Below, in pieces: positions 51,113 through 60,676 of a DNA stretch of 64,000 nucleotides. The notes beneath the pieces are model-generated. The model did not search any database and was not told the DNA's origin. It worked only from the letters and a program-made list of their open reading frames with translations. This stretch comes from Pseudomonas syringae CC1557 (GTDB lineage Bacteria > Pseudomonadota > Gammaproteobacteria > Pseudomonadales > Pseudomonadaceae): NCBI RefSeq assembly GCF_000452705.1, contig NZ_CP007014.1, positions 2,480,001 to 2,544,000 of the forward strand, in the 5' to 3' direction. A program made the position numbers and the translations under genes. The stretch's first letter is position 1. Every line of letters starts with the position of its first letter.

Positions 51113-52759
51113 CTATTGCCGGGCTGATACTTGACGTTCAAGACGACGGCCAGGAATCGCAGCAATCAGCTCCTGGGTGTAAGCAGCTTCAGGTCGCTCG
51201 AAAATGTCGCTGGCCTGCCCGTGTTCGACCGTGTTGCCCTGCTTGAGCACCAGCACTTGATGGGCAACGCTGGCGACCACCGCAAGGTCATGGGACACCA
51301 ATACATAGGCGATGCCTGACTCGGCTTGCAGCTCGACCAACAGGTCGAGAATTTGTGCCTGCACCGATACATCCAGCGCCGAAACCGGTTCATCAAGCAG
51401 CAGCAAATCCGGCTGCAAGGCCAGCGCTCGGGCAATCGCAACGCGTTGTCGCTGCCCGCCTGAAAGCTCGCGGGGCAGCCGGTCCAGATAAGCCACTGGC
51501 AAGTGAACCCGCTCGATCAACTGGCGCGCAGCCTGTTCCAGTTCGCGGCCCCTGAGCAGGCCGAACGATACCAGGGGCTCGACGATGCTTTCGAACAGCG
51601 TGAAGCGCGGGTCCAGGGCGGCGAACGGGTTTTGCTGCACCAGCTGGATGCGCCGCCGCAACGGCCTGAATTCACGCCAGCCGAGGTCTGTTACATCGCG
51701 ATTCTCCAGCAGTACTCGTCCTTGTGTAGGCTTCTCCAGGCCCAGCGCGATGCGCAGTGCGGTGCTTTTACCCGAACCGGACTCGCCGACGATGGCCAGG
51801 GTCTGACCGGGAAAGACCTTGAAACTGACATCCTGCAACGCCTGAAACTCTGCCTTTTCACCTTTTACGTAGGGCAAACGGTAGGTCTTGCTGATGTTGC
51901 TCAGGGTCAGCAATGGCGTGTCATTGGCCAGAACCGGGCGTGGAACGACCGGGCTTTTGCGCTGACCGAATGCTGGAGCGGCGGCGATCAGTGCCCGGGT
52001 GTAGGCATGGCCGGGGTTGACGAGAATCTGCTCGGGCGTGCCGTGTTCAACCAGCTCGCCTTTGTTCATGACCAGCACCCGGTCAGCGCGGTCGGCCGCT
52101 ACGCCAAGGTCATGGGTAATGATCAGCAAGGAAATGCCACGCTCGGCCACCAGGCGTTGCAAGTGGTCGAGGATCTTGCGCTGGACGGTGACGTCCAGAG
52201 CGCTGGTGGGCTCGTCGGCGATAATCAGGCGCGGATTACCAGCCAGTGCGATGGCGATCAGTACTCGCTGGCGCATGCCACCGGACAGCTCGTGCGGGTA
52301 CTGACGAGCGCGTAACACGGGCTTGTCCAGGCCGACGTGCTGCAGCAGTTCCAGCACATCGGCATCGACTGTCGAATAACGCCCGCCATGCGCCTGCAGC
52401 AGAGCTTCGGCAATCTGCCGACCGATGCGCAGGGTCGGGTTGAGGCTGACCATCGGGTCCTGCGGCACCAGGCCGATCACGCTGCCGCGAATCCGGCGTT
52501 TCTCGCGCTCGGAGGCATGGCTCAGATCGTGGCCATCAACCTGCAGTTCGCCACGGGTGATGGTCGCGTTGTCCGGTAGCAGGCCGAGGATTGCGTTGGC
52601 CATCGTCGACTTGCCGGAACCCGACTCGCCGACAATCGCCACGGTTTCGCCCTTGGCGACCTGAAACGAAACGTTGCGCACGGCCTGATTGACCTGCCCG
52701 TCGAAACGATAGGCAACGCTCAGGTGCCGGATGTCGATCAGTTGCGGGGTGTCGGTCAT
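51113..52759 (-). CDS. ABC importer ATPase, DppD-DppF fusion
   Basis: 548 residues with two complete nucleotide-binding domains in one chain. Each has GESGSGKS (near residues 44 and 320), a Q-loop, a signature ([17 protein letters not shown] and [17 protein letters not shown]) and Walker B ([12 protein letters not shown] and [12 protein letters not shown]). This is the peptide/nickel (OppD+OppF) class, so the one gene powers the DppB/DppC-like permease encoded upstream. It overlaps the DppC-like gene by ATGA. Substrate is set by the binding protein and is unknown. Confidence 0.9.
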   Translation of the reverse strand: MTDTPQLIDIRHLSVAYRFDGQVNQAVRNVSFQVAKGETVAIVGESGSGKSTMANAILGLLPDNATITRGELQVDGHDLSHASEREKRRIRGSVIGLVPQDPMVSLNPTLRIGRQIAEALLQAHGGRYSTVDADVLELLQHVGLDKPVLRARQYPHELSGGMRQRVLIAIALAGNPRLIIADEPTSALDVTVQRKILDHLQRLVAERGISLLIITHDLGVAADRADRVLVMNKGELVEHGTPEQILVNPGHAYTRALIAAAPAFGQRKSPVVPRPVLANDTPLLTLSNISKTYRLPYVKGEKAEFQALQDVSFKVFPGQTLAIVGESGSGKSTALRIALGLEKPTQGRVLLENRDVTDLGWREFRPLRRRIQLVQQNPFAALDPRFTLFESIVEPLVSFGLLRGRELEQAARQLIERVHLPVAYLDRLPRELSGGQRQRVAIARALALQPDLLLLDEPVSALDVSVQAQILDLLVELQAESGIAYVLVSHDLAVVASVAHQVLVLKQGNTVEHGQASDIFERPEAAYTQELIAAIPGRRLERQVSARQ

Positions 52760-53670
52760 CGTTGAATCTCTTCCAGAGTGCGGGCGATGTGGTTAAAACT
52801 GAACACGACAGCGACCACGAACAGGCCAGGCAGTAGCGAAACCCAAGGCGCAGTCATCAGAAAATGCCGGCCGTTGGCGATCAGCGTGCCCCATTCGGCG
52901 GCTGGCGGTTCAGCACCAAAGCCGAGGAAGCTCAGTCCGGCTGTCGCCAGAATCGCCGCGCCGAAGTCCAGTGTGGCGAGCACCGCCACCGGGCCCCAGG
53001 CGTTGGGCAGAATGTGTCGCAGCAGGGTGCGGGTCCAGCTAGCGCCGCCCAGACGCGCTGCTTCCACGTAGGGCAACGTCTTGACCCGCAGCACTTCGGC
53101 GCGGGTGGTGCGAGCGAAACCGGGAATGATCCCCACGCCCACTGCGATGGCTACCGGGAGGGTGCCGAAACCAATGGCGGTGACAATCGCCAGCGCCAGC
53201 AGCAAGCCGGGAAGGGCCAGCAATACGTCGACAAGGCGCATGATCACAGCGTCCAGGCGTCCGCCTGCGAAGCCGGAAATCACCCCCAGACTCAGCCCTC
53301 CCGCCATGGCAATGCCAACCGCCAGCAGCGCCGCCTGCACTGACAGGCTGGAGCCATGCACGACGCGGGTGTAGAGATCACGGCCCAACTCGTCGGTGCC
53401 GAACCAGTGCGCAGCATTCGGCGGGATGAGTTTGTCGCTGGGCGAGGTGGCGTAAGGTGCGTAGCTGCTCAACAGGCCGGGTGCCAGCGCGGCGAGCAGT
53501 GCAAAGGCCACGATTGCCATGGCCAGCAGAAAACCCGGTCGGCGCAACAGCGGTCTGGCGGCCTCAAGGGCGCGGCTCAGGCTGCTGCGGCGTCGCCATG
53601 GCGCGGTCAGGTTTTTGTCGCTGATAACGGCTCGGGTCAGGCGTGCAAGGCGGTCGTCGAAAATGGTCAT
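52756..53670 (-). CDS. ABC importer permease, DppC-like
   Basis: 304-aa inner-membrane permease of the peptide class. An N-terminal basic region (RRRSSLSRALEAARPLLRRP) precedes the first membrane segment; then HWFGTDELGRDLYTRVVHGS, the standard DppC signature, five or six further segments and the EAA-type loop EAARLGGASWTRTLLRHILP. ATG at 53670 gives MTIFDDRLARL; longer upstream reading overlaps the DppB-like gene. It follows that gene after a 4-base gap. Confidence 0.88.
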   Translation of the reverse strand: MTIFDDRLARLTRAVISDKNLTAPWRRRSSLSRALEAARPLLRRPGFLLAMAIVAFALLAALAPGLLSSYAPYATSPSDKLIPPNAAHWFGTDELGRDLYTRVVHGSSLSVQAALLAVGIAMAGGLSLGVISGFAGGRLDAVIMRLVDVLLALPGLLLALAIVTAIGFGTLPVAIAVGVGIIPGFARTTRAEVLRVKTLPYVEAARLGGASWTRTLLRHILPNAWGPVAVLATLDFGAAILATAGLSFLGFGAEPPAAEWGTLIANGRHFLMTAPWVSLLPGLFVVAVVFSFNHIARTLEEIQR

Positions 53671-53674
53671 GGCG

Positions 53675-54625
53675 TCAGGAGACCTTTGGCGTGTGGGCGA
53701 TGCGCGGGTCAAGCGCGGGGTAGAGCAGGTCAACGATCAGGTTGACCACAACGAAGGCCGCAGCGGATACCGCAACGATGGCCAGAACCACCGGAATGTC
53801 CTGACGCAGCACAGCTTCCTGAGCCAGGCGGCCGACCCCGGAGCGGGCGAAAATGGTTTCCACCAGCACCGCGCCGGAAACGGTGTTGCCGACTTGCAGA
53901 CCGATCAGCGTCAACAAGGGCAGCGCTGCGTTCTTGAACGCATGGCGAGCCTGAACCTGTGCGCGGCTCAGGCCTTTGGCGTAGGCGGTGACGATGTAGG
54001 GTTCTTTCCAGACGCCTTGAAAACCGCGTTGCAGAACCTGGGCGTACACCGCAGCGCTGGGGATCGCCAACGTGACGGCAGGGAGTATCAGGCTGGCGAA
54101 GCCCTGATTGCCGGTGGCCGGGAACCAGCCCAGCGTGAACGCAAACAGCTGAATGAACAGCAGGCCCATCCAGAACACCGGCACCGAGAAGCCTAGCGAC
54201 GGCAGCCGTGACAGGGCCACCTTCAAGGGCTGCCAGCGTACATAGGCGGTGAGGTACGCCAGGCCGATCCCGCTGATCAGCGACAGCACAATCGCCAGAC
54301 CCGCCAGGCTGAGGGTGTGCGGCAACCGCTCGACCAGCAACTCTGACACTGGTCGGTTGAGTGTCAGTGAATTGCCGAAATCGCCATGCATCGCTCCCCA
54401 CAGCAGATCGAAGTACTGTTCGAAAACGCCGCGATCCAGCCCGTAATACAGCTTGGCCTTGGCAAGGTCCTGCGCTGACAGTGAGTCGATTTCGACACCG
54501 GAAGCGCTGAGCATGATCGACAGCGTGTCGCCGGGCAGCAGATACAGAATGAAATAGGTGATGCTGTACGCGCCCCAGAGCACCAGCAGCGCCTGGGCGA
54601 TCCGGCCGAGAATATAGCGGCTCAT
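53675..54625 (-). CDS. ABC importer permease, DppB-like
   Basis: 316-aa permease of the peptide class: N-terminal segment YILGRIAQALLVLWGAYSITYFI, GDTLSIML, LNRPVSELLVERLPHTLSLA, and a coupling loop with YIVTAYAKGLSRAQVQARHA. It forms the channel with the DppC-like partner. The start overlaps the stop of the substrate-binding gene by 4 bp. Confidence 0.88.
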   Translation of the reverse strand: MSRYILGRIAQALLVLWGAYSITYFILYLLPGDTLSIMLSASGVEIDSLSAQDLAKAKLYYGLDRGVFEQYFDLLWGAMHGDFGNSLTLNRPVSELLVERLPHTLSLAGLAIVLSLISGIGLAYLTAYVRWQPLKVALSRLPSLGFSVPVFWMGLLFIQLFAFTLGWFPATGNQGFASLILPAVTLAIPSAAVYAQVLQRGFQGVWKEPYIVTAYAKGLSRAQVQARHAFKNAALPLLTLIGLQVGNTVSGAVLVETIFARSGVGRLAQEAVLRQDIPVVLAIVAVSAAAFVVVNLIVDLLYPALDPRIAHTPKVS

Positions 54626-56253
54626 GGCGCTGCAATCTCGATGTCGTTGAACAGCGCAAAACCTTCGGCGGTCCAGTGGAAGTTGCGCACGTTTTTCGCC
54701 GTGGCGGCTTGCCAGACTCGCTCATAGACCGGGAACGCCGAACCTTCATCAATCAGCAGGTCCTGCAATTCGCCATAGGCTGTTGCGCGTTGCTCACTGC
54801 GCGTGGCGGTCAATCCGGCGTCGAACAACTCAAGGGCTTTGGGCAGTGTTTCCGGTGCGTAGAGGTTGGTCGCCAGTGTCGAGCTGTTGGCGCTGCGCGG
54901 GTCGATGATGGTCTGCAGAATGATAGGGTCGGCGCGGGTCATGTAGGTGGACGTCAGATCGTAGTTGCCCGAGGCATTGTTCGCGGCCCACTCTGCCGTG
55001 GTCACAACATTGAGCTTGAGTTCGATGCCGACCTTGCGCAGTTGATCCTGAATCAGAACATCGCCAGCGGTTTCAGCGGGTGACAGGTTGTAGGCCAGCT
55101 TCAGGCGTTTGCCGTCCTTGTAGAGGTAGCCGTCGGCGTTTTTCTGCCAGCCCGCTTCATCAAGCAGACGCTCCGCACCTTGCGGGTCGTAAGCCAGCTT
55201 GCCGGCCTGGCTTTTGTAAAACGGCGTGGTGATGTCAAAGATCCCCGAGACCACCGGGAATTGCGGGTTGTAAACGGTGGCTGCGTAGGTCTTGCGGTCG
55301 ATTGCCTTTTGCAAGGCCAGACGCACGTTACGGTCAGCCAGGATGCGATTACCGCGCGTGTTGGGGTACAGATTCAGGGCCGGCCCTGGCAGCGAACGGC
55401 TCTGAATGGTCGCGCCCCTGGATTTGAACAGGTTCAGGTCCACCTCGGAGAACGGGTTGCGCGGCCAGAGAATATCGGTCTGGCCCTGCACGAACTGGCC
55501 GTTGCGCACGCTTTCTTCCGGCACATAGCTGACCTCGACTGCATCCAGATGCGCCTCGCCCTTGTTCTGCGCATTGGCCGAGGGCCAGGCATAGCCCTTG
55601 CGCTTGGTCAGGCGCAGGCCGCTTTCCGGGGTGTAACGCTCCAGCACAAACGGCCCGGTGCCGATGATCGCGCCCAAGGAGCGCTCCTTGACGCTGAGTG
55701 TGTAGGACTCCGGAGCGAGGATGGCGAGGTTGGTGGTGGAGGTGGCTTGCAGGAAGCCAGCATTGGGTGTGGCCAGTACCAGTTTGATGGTGAAATCGTC
55801 CAGCACCTCTGCGTGGTCGTAGCCTTTCAGGTAAGTAGCGCCGAAGGTCGCAGGCAATTGCGCGGCAAACGACTTGTCGGCGTCGTAAGCGGTTTTCACT
55901 GCCTGAGCATCGAAACGCGTGCCGTTGCTGAACGTTACGTCCTTACGCAGGTGGAAGGTGTACTCCAGCGCGTTTTCACTCACGTCCCAACGTTCTGCCA
56001 GCCACGGAATGATGTGACCGGTCTGCGGATCCTGATCGGTCAGGGACTCGGCGACATTACGCAACACCACCCGGTGCTCAAGCCAGTACACCTGGAACGG
56101 GTCCAGGCTGACCAGCGTGGTGTTGTCTCTAAAAAAGGTGACCTTGAGCGTCTTGCCGGCCTGACTGTCCTGGCCTGAGGGCGAGCACCCGAACAGGGCG
56201 ATGGCAGTGATGGTGGCGAATAGCACGCGCGAAAGAAGAGGGCGCCGGTTCAT
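54622..56253 (-). CDS. Extracytoplasmic peptide-class substrate-binding lipoprotein
   Basis: 543-aa SBP_bac_5 protein. A signal sequence with lipobox ALFGC (Cys about 22) anchors it at the inner membrane. Typical family blocks are LVSLDPFQVYWLEHRVVLRN, WDVSENALEYTFHLRKDVTFSNG-like (about 90-112), TGPFVLERYTP, and RNVRLALQKAIDR. I associate it with a family seen with fused ATPases in Klebsiella (TIGR04028-like), from memory. The ligand is unknown. ATG at 56253 is followed directly by the signal; a longer reading exists but lacks support. It is first in a four-gene unit. Confidence 0.85.
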   Translation of the reverse strand: MNRRPLLSRVLFATITAIALFGCSPSGQDSQAGKTLKVTFFRDNTTLVSLDPFQVYWLEHRVVLRNVAESLTDQDPQTGHIIPWLAERWDVSENALEYTFHLRKDVTFSNGTRFDAQAVKTAYDADKSFAAQLPATFGATYLKGYDHAEVLDDFTIKLVLATPNAGFLQATSTTNLAILAPESYTLSVKERSLGAIIGTGPFVLERYTPESGLRLTKRKGYAWPSANAQNKGEAHLDAVEVSYVPEESVRNGQFVQGQTDILWPRNPFSEVDLNLFKSRGATIQSRSLPGPALNLYPNTRGNRILADRNVRLALQKAIDRKTYAATVYNPQFPVVSGIFDITTPFYKSQAGKLAYDPQGAERLLDEAGWQKNADGYLYKDGKRLKLAYNLSPAETAGDVLIQDQLRKVGIELKLNVVTTAEWAANNASGNYDLTSTYMTRADPIILQTIIDPRSANSSTLATNLYAPETLPKALELFDAGLTATRSEQRATAYGELQDLLIDEGSAFPVYERVWQAATAKNVRNFHWTAEGFALFNDIEIAAP

Positions 56254-56659
56254 CGCGCTGTCCTCCGATACACGAGTCGGTCCGGGAGTAGCAAAGGGTG
56301 AGTGTGATACATGAAAAATCCTCTTCAAATCGAGCACAGCGCTCCAGCTGGTTTTAAGAACCTATTCTTATGATTTGAAGCTGTAAAAGTATTTTTTCAT
56401 CTAAGCTAATATAGTTTTTTATGATTTATATAGTCATTTATTATGCTTTATTTGAATTTTGTAGCCGCTTGCTTGATATGTGTTGCCTGGCGTGTTGAGC
56501 ATATCGACCGGCGGGGCGTTTACCCTTACCGCTCTATGCTTATGCGAAACGGGTATTAAATTTATACAAAACAGACGGTTAAGCTATATGTAATAAAGCC
56601 AGTTCAAGGCCTCAGCCGATGTATCTCCTGCCCGTTTACCCTGATCCAGAAGGCCAGCG
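56254..56659. other. 406-bp AT-rich divergent region between two importer operons
   Basis: Control region for the peptide-type operon (leftward) and the amino-acid-type operon (rightward). The centre (about 56365-56460) is strongly AT-rich with many TTTAT/ATTAT stretches, including CCTATTCTTATG at 56362-56373. No ORF seen. Such tracts suit H-NS/MvaT binding or a CysB-like activator; neither is shown by sequence alone. Confidence 0.4.
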
Positions 56660-57325
56660 ATGACCTTCGATTACGCCTTTGCCATTTCCACGTTGCCTGC
56701 CTTCCTCAAAGCCATTGGCGTGACTCTCCAGGTGGGGCTTATTGCGATTCTGACCTCGCTGACAGTGGCGATCATCAATGCAGCAATTGCCATGTTCCGC
56801 GTGCCGGTGCTGTATCGCCTGGTGCCTGTATACGTCGAGCTCGCCCGTAACACGCCATTGCTGATTCAGCTGTTCTTCATCTATTTCGCTTTGCCAACAC
56901 TGGGGATTCGCGTCTCGGGTTTTGCGTCGGCGGTGATCGCCATGACGTTTCTCGGCGGCGCTTACCTGACCGAGATCCTGCGCGCCGGGATTGAAGCGGT
57001 GCCCAAGGCACAGATCGAGTCTGGATTGTCTATTGGCCTGTCTCGCTGGCAATTGCTGCGGTATGTGATTCTGCCGCAGGCGGGCATCCTCAGTTTGCCG
57101 GCACTGTTCGCCAACTTTGTCTTCCTGCTCAAGGAAACCACGGTGGTTTCTGCCGTAGCGGTGCCGGAAATTCTCTACACCACCAAAAGCTATATCGCTC
57201 TGTATTACAAAACCTACGAGATGCTGGCGGTCATGACCGGCCTGTGCGTGCTGTTGTTCCTGCCGCTGTCGCTGCTGCTCGGTGTTCTGGAAAGGAGGCT
57301 TCAGCATGGCCAGTTCGGGTCTTGA
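56660..57325 (+). CDS. Amino-acid-type ABC importer permease
   Basis: 221-aa PAAT permease, first of the rightward unit. It has LPAFLKAIGVTLQVGLIAIL, ELARNTPLLIQLFFIYFALP (the classic NTPLLVQ motif) and the EAA loop QIESGLSIGLSRWQLLRYVILPQ-like (about 112-134). It ends 20 bases inside the next permease gene. ATG at 56660 is the first in-frame start and follows CCAGCG, a weak site. Confidence 0.87.
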   Translation: MTFDYAFAISTLPAFLKAIGVTLQVGLIAILTSLTVAIINAAIAMFRVPVLYRLVPVYVELARNTPLLIQLFFIYFALPTLGIRVSGFASAVIAMTFLGGAYLTEILRAGIEAVPKAQIESGLSIGLSRWQLLRYVILPQAGILSLPALFANFVFLLKETTVVSAVAVPEILYTTKSYIALYYKTYEMLAVMTGLCVLLFLPLSLLLGVLERRLQHGQFGS

Positions 57326-57965
57326 GCTGTTGTGGGTGTCTGCGCCGCAACTGATCACCGGGGCGGGTCGCACGCTGGGGATTTCACTGCTGGCCATCGT
57401 GTTCAGCAGCATTGGCGGTCTCTGCTATGGCGTATTGCGCAGCCTTGGCAAGCGCTGGCTTGAGATACCGCTGCGGACCTATCTGGAGCTATTCCGGGCG
57501 ATTCCAGTGCTGGTGTGGTTGTACCTGTTCTTCTTTGGCTTGCCGATCTTCTTTGGCTTGAGCATTCCGGCGTTCTGGTGTGCGGTACTGGTGCTGTCGC
57601 TGTGGGGTGCCAGTGAGGTCGGCGAGGTGGTGCGCGGAGGACTGCGTTCCATCCCGCGCGGGCAACGCGAAGCAGGCCTGGCGATCGGTCTCGGTCTGGG
57701 CCAGTTGTATGGACGGGTACTTTTGCCGCAGGCGCTCAAACGTCTGACGCCGCCGGTGATCAACGTCTACACGCGGCTGATCAAGACCAGCTCGCTTGCG
57801 GTGCTGATTGGCGTCATCGACGTGACCAAGGTGGGCCAGCAGATCATTGAACGCACTTATGAATCGGTGCTGATCTACGGCGTCCTGTTTCTGTTCTTTT
57901 TCATCATCTGTTATCCGCTGTCGGCCGCCTCGCGTGTGCTTGAACGGCGCTGGAATCACACATGA
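57306..57965 (+). CDS. Amino-acid-type ABC importer permease
   Basis: 219-aa PAAT permease, partner of the previous one. GGAGG lies 7 bases before the ATG at 57306, giving [20 protein letters not shown]; an earlier in-frame start at 57282 lacks such a site. It includes [20 protein letters not shown] and the EAA loop [26 protein letters not shown] (about 122-143). The ATPase gene begins in its last codon. Confidence 0.87.
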   Translation: MASSGLELLWVSAPQLITGAGRTLGISLLAIVFSSIGGLCYGVLRSLGKRWLEIPLRTYLELFRAIPVLVWLYLFFFGLPIFFGLSIPAFWCAVLVLSLWGASEVGEVVRGGLRSIPRGQREAGLAIGLGLGQLYGRVLLPQALKRLTPPVINVYTRLIKTSSLAVLIGVIDVTKVGQQIIERTYESVLIYGVLFLFFFIICYPLSAASRVLERRWNHT

Positions 57966-58723
57966 GCACATTGATCGAGCTGTCCGGTTTCAGCAAAAAC
58001 TTCGGCGATACGCCAGTTCTTCAAAACATCGACCTGAGCGTGCAAGAGGGCGAGGTTGTGGTGATTCTCGGCCCCAGCGGTTGCGGCAAGAGCACCTTGC
58101 TACGCTGTCTCAACGGCCTGGAACTGGGCCACGCAGGCACTTTGCATTTTGCCGGCAAGGCGCTGCCTGCCAATGCCGACTGGCAACTGGTCAGGCAGCA
58201 GATCGGCATGGTCTTTCAGAGCTATCACCTGTTTCCGCACATGACTGTGCTCGACAACATCCTGCTTGGACCTTTGCGCGTCCAGAAACGCAGTGCAGTC
58301 GAGGCTCGCCAGCAGGCAGAAGCATTACTGGAGCGGGTGGGGCTTGCCGACAAGCGCGACGCCTATCCCCGCGAGTTGTCCGGCGGTCAACAGCAGCGCA
58401 TCGCCATCGTGCGTGCGCTTTGCATGAACCCAAAAGTCATGCTGTTCGATGAAGTCACCGCCGCCCTTGATCCGGAAATGGTCAAGGAAGTGCTGGAAGT
58501 GATTCTCGACCTCGCACAAGGCGGCATGACTATGCTCATCGTGACTCATGAAATGGCCTTCGCCCGTGCGGTGGCTGACCGAATTCTGTTCATGGACCGC
58601 GGCCTGATCGCGGAACAGAACGACCCCGAAACTTTCTTCAGCGCCCCGCAGACCGCACGCGCGCAGCAGTTCCTGGAGAGGTTCTCCTACGTGGAAAACA
58701 TGCCAAAAAGGAAAGCATCGTGA
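57962..58723 (+). CDS. Amino-acid-type ABC importer ATPase
   Basis: 253-aa PAAT ATPase with Walker [12 protein letters not shown]-loop [12 protein letters not shown], signature [15 protein letters not shown], Walker [15 protein letters not shown] and switch MLIVTHEM. It overlaps both neighbours by 4 bp, so translation of permease, ATPase and binding protein is coupled. Confidence 0.9.
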   Translation: MSTLIELSGFSKNFGDTPVLQNIDLSVQEGEVVVILGPSGCGKSTLLRCLNGLELGHAGTLHFAGKALPANADWQLVRQQIGMVFQSYHLFPHMTVLDNILLGPLRVQKRSAVEARQQAEALLERVGLADKRDAYPRELSGGQQQRIAIVRALCMNPKVMLFDEVTAALDPEMVKEVLEVILDLAQGGMTMLIVTHEMAFARAVADRILFMDRGLIAEQNDPETFFSAPQTARAQQFLERFSYVENMPKRKAS

Positions 58724-59592
58724 GCTTCAAGACTGCCCTCGTTTTACCCTTGATCGCCTTTACCCTGCTGGCCGGCTGCGACAAGCCGGCCGAACAGAAG
58801 CCGGTAGCCAAAGCTGCGCCGTCACCTTCTACCAGTTACCTTGAAACCATCAAGGCTCGCGACAAGCTGATTGTCGGCGTGTTCAGCGACAAACCGCCTT
58901 TTGGCTTCGTCAATGAGCAAGGCCAATACGTCGGCTTCGACACCGATTTGGGTAAGCGTTTTGCCAAGGACCTGTTGGGCGACGAGAAGAAGGTCGAATT
59001 CGTGGTAGTGGAGCCCGCCAGCCGCATACCGTTTCTGCAAAGCGACAAGGTCGACCTGATCCTTGCCAACATGACAGTCACTCCGGAGCGCCGCGAGGCA
59101 GTGGATTTTACCAACCCCAACCTGCGTGTCGCAGTCCAGGCGCTGGTGCCGGAGGCCAGTCCGGTGAAGACGCTGGATGATCTGGCCAGCAAGACCACCA
59201 TTGTCACCACTGGCACCACGGCTGATATCTGGCTGACGAAGAATCACCCGGACTGGAAAGTGCTGAAGTTCGAGAAGAACTCCGAGTCGCTGCAAGCGCT
59301 GGCCAATGGTCGTGGTGACGCTTATGCGCAGGACAATCTGGTGCTGTTCAGCTGGGCGAAGAAAAACCCCGGCTACCGCGTACTGGAGCAGAAGCTCGGT
59401 GACGAAGCGCCCATCGCTCCGGCAGTCAAGAAAGGCAACATCGAACTGCGCGACTGGGTAAACACTGAGCTCACCAGACTGGGTGAAGAGAAATACCTGC
59501 TCAAACTCTACGACCAGTACGTTCGCCCTGAACTGGCTGAAGGTACTGATCCCAATGCGGTGATCGTCGAGGGCGGAAGCTGGAAGCCGTGA
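58720..59592 (+). CDS. Amino-acid-type substrate-binding lipoprotein
   Basis: 290-aa SBP_bac_3 protein with GTG start overlapping the ATPase stop. Lipobox LLAGC (Cys about 19) is followed by a Lys/Pro/Ala linker, then [38 protein letters not shown], and [31 protein letters not shown], the hallmark of polar amino-acid binders. Residues that pick the ligand cannot be read off safely; cyst(e)ine, glutamate or a related compound are options. The unit ends at the terminator just after it. Confidence 0.87.
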   Translation: MSFKTALVLPLIAFTLLAGCDKPAEQKPVAKAAPSPSTSYLETIKARDKLIVGVFSDKPPFGFVNEQGQYVGFDTDLGKRFAKDLLGDEKKVEFVVVEPASRIPFLQSDKVDLILANMTVTPERREAVDFTNPNLRVAVQALVPEASPVKTLDDLASKTTIVTTGTTADIWLTKNHPDWKVLKFEKNSESLQALANGRGDAYAQDNLVLFSWAKKNPGYRVLEQKLGDEAPIAPAVKKGNIELRDWVNTELTRLGEEKYLLKLYDQYVRPELAEGTDPNAVIVEGGSWKP

Positions 59593-59613
59593 TTTGATAG
59601 CAGCGGTGGACTG

Positions 59614-59643
59614 CGAACCGGCCTTATGCCGGTTCGTTTGTTT
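59614..59643 (+). terminator. Terminator after the amino-acid importer operon
   Basis: CGAACCGGC (59614-59622) and GCCGGTTCG (59628-59636) with a CTTAT loop, then TTTGTTT. It overlaps the stop of the convergent LysR gene. Confidence 0.88.
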
Positions 59644-60538
59644 ACGAGGCTGCGCCTGCGTGCTTCTTTTGAAGCTCCGCTTCAAGGCGGTCAATGAACA
59701 GGCGTACCCGCTGAGGAACGCGCTGGCGTGTGGGCAGCACAGCGGTGATCGATAGCTGTTCGGGAATGACATCTTCGAGGTCTATCTGCTGGAGGCTGCC
59801 TTCACGTATCTCCTGTTGAACATCCCAATAGGTCAGCATGGCCAGCCCCAGGCCCTGTTTGCATGCCGTGCGAACAGCTTCGACACTGTTGGCAGAGAAG
59901 GCCCCCTGCGCTCGAATTGTCAAAGCCTCGCCGTCCCTGGTGAACGGCCAGTAAGGCATGGCGTGCAAGGCAATGCATTGATGGTCTCTGAGGTCGTCCA
60001 CTAACGTCGGTTTGCCGCGCCGGGCAAGGTAGTCGCGGCTTGCACACACCACTCGAGGGTTGGGAGCCAACGACCTGGCCACCAATGCCGAGTCGCGTAT
60101 CGTGGCAATCCGGATGGCGACATCGATGCCCAGCCCGGCGATATCGACGATACTGTCCGACAGCGTCAGGTCGACACGCAATGCCGGGTTTTCCAGCATC
60201 AATACCGGCAGCAGCGGCATGATGACGGTCTGACCAAATACGCTTGGCGCAGTGACCCGCAATACGCCGCTGGCTGAGGCTGCGTCCGCTTTCAGCATGG
60301 CCCGGGCCGTCTCGCTGGCCTCCAGCATCGTTTTGGCGTGCGGCAGAAAAACTTCGCCTTCCGGCGTCAGCGACACCGAGCGGGTTGTGCGGTGAACCAG
60401 CCTCACACCCACGTCGTTTTCCAGCGAAGCCAAGCGTCTGGAAACCGCCATCGGCGACAAACCCAGTCGCCGGGCTGCTTCGGACAGGCTCTTGCTGGAA
60501 GCAATAGTCGCGAACACTTCTATGTCAGAAATTTGCAT
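59642..60538 (-). CDS. LysR-family regulator, divergent from the oxidoreductase
   Basis: 298-aa regulator of usual length. The HTH is in residues 1-60 (SDIEVFATIASSKSLSEAARRLGLSPMAVSRRLASLE), and the effector domain has VRIATIRDSALVAR and GLGLAMLTYWDVQQEI. It belongs to the CrgA-like subgroup by these signatures. Divergent by 138 bp from an old-yellow-enzyme homologue, which is its probable target, likely induced by an electrophile or enone; this is inference. I could not identify a certain T-N11-A site. Confidence 0.88.
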   Translation of the reverse strand: MQISDIEVFATIASSKSLSEAARRLGLSPMAVSRRLASLENDVGVRLVHRTTRSVSLTPEGEVFLPHAKTMLEASETARAMLKADAASASGVLRVTAPSVFGQTVIMPLLPVLMLENPALRVDLTLSDSIVDIAGLGIDVAIRIATIRDSALVARSLAPNPRVVCASRDYLARRGKPTLVDDLRDHQCIALHAMPYWPFTRDGEALTIRAQGAFSANSVEAVRTACKQGLGLAMLTYWDVQQEIREGSLQQIDLEDVIPEQLSITAVLPTRQRVPQRVRLFIDRLEAELQKKHAGAAS

Positions 60539-60676
60539 GGATTCTATCCATTTTCGTTAAAGCGCCTTATCCGGACGGCTGGGTTCCAATGGGCTGCCTC
60601 AGCACTTACTGTCGTGCGGGTTCTGTCAATGACTGCGGGCAAATCGCAGGCTATCTGCACGGTGAGGTTTTCCAGC

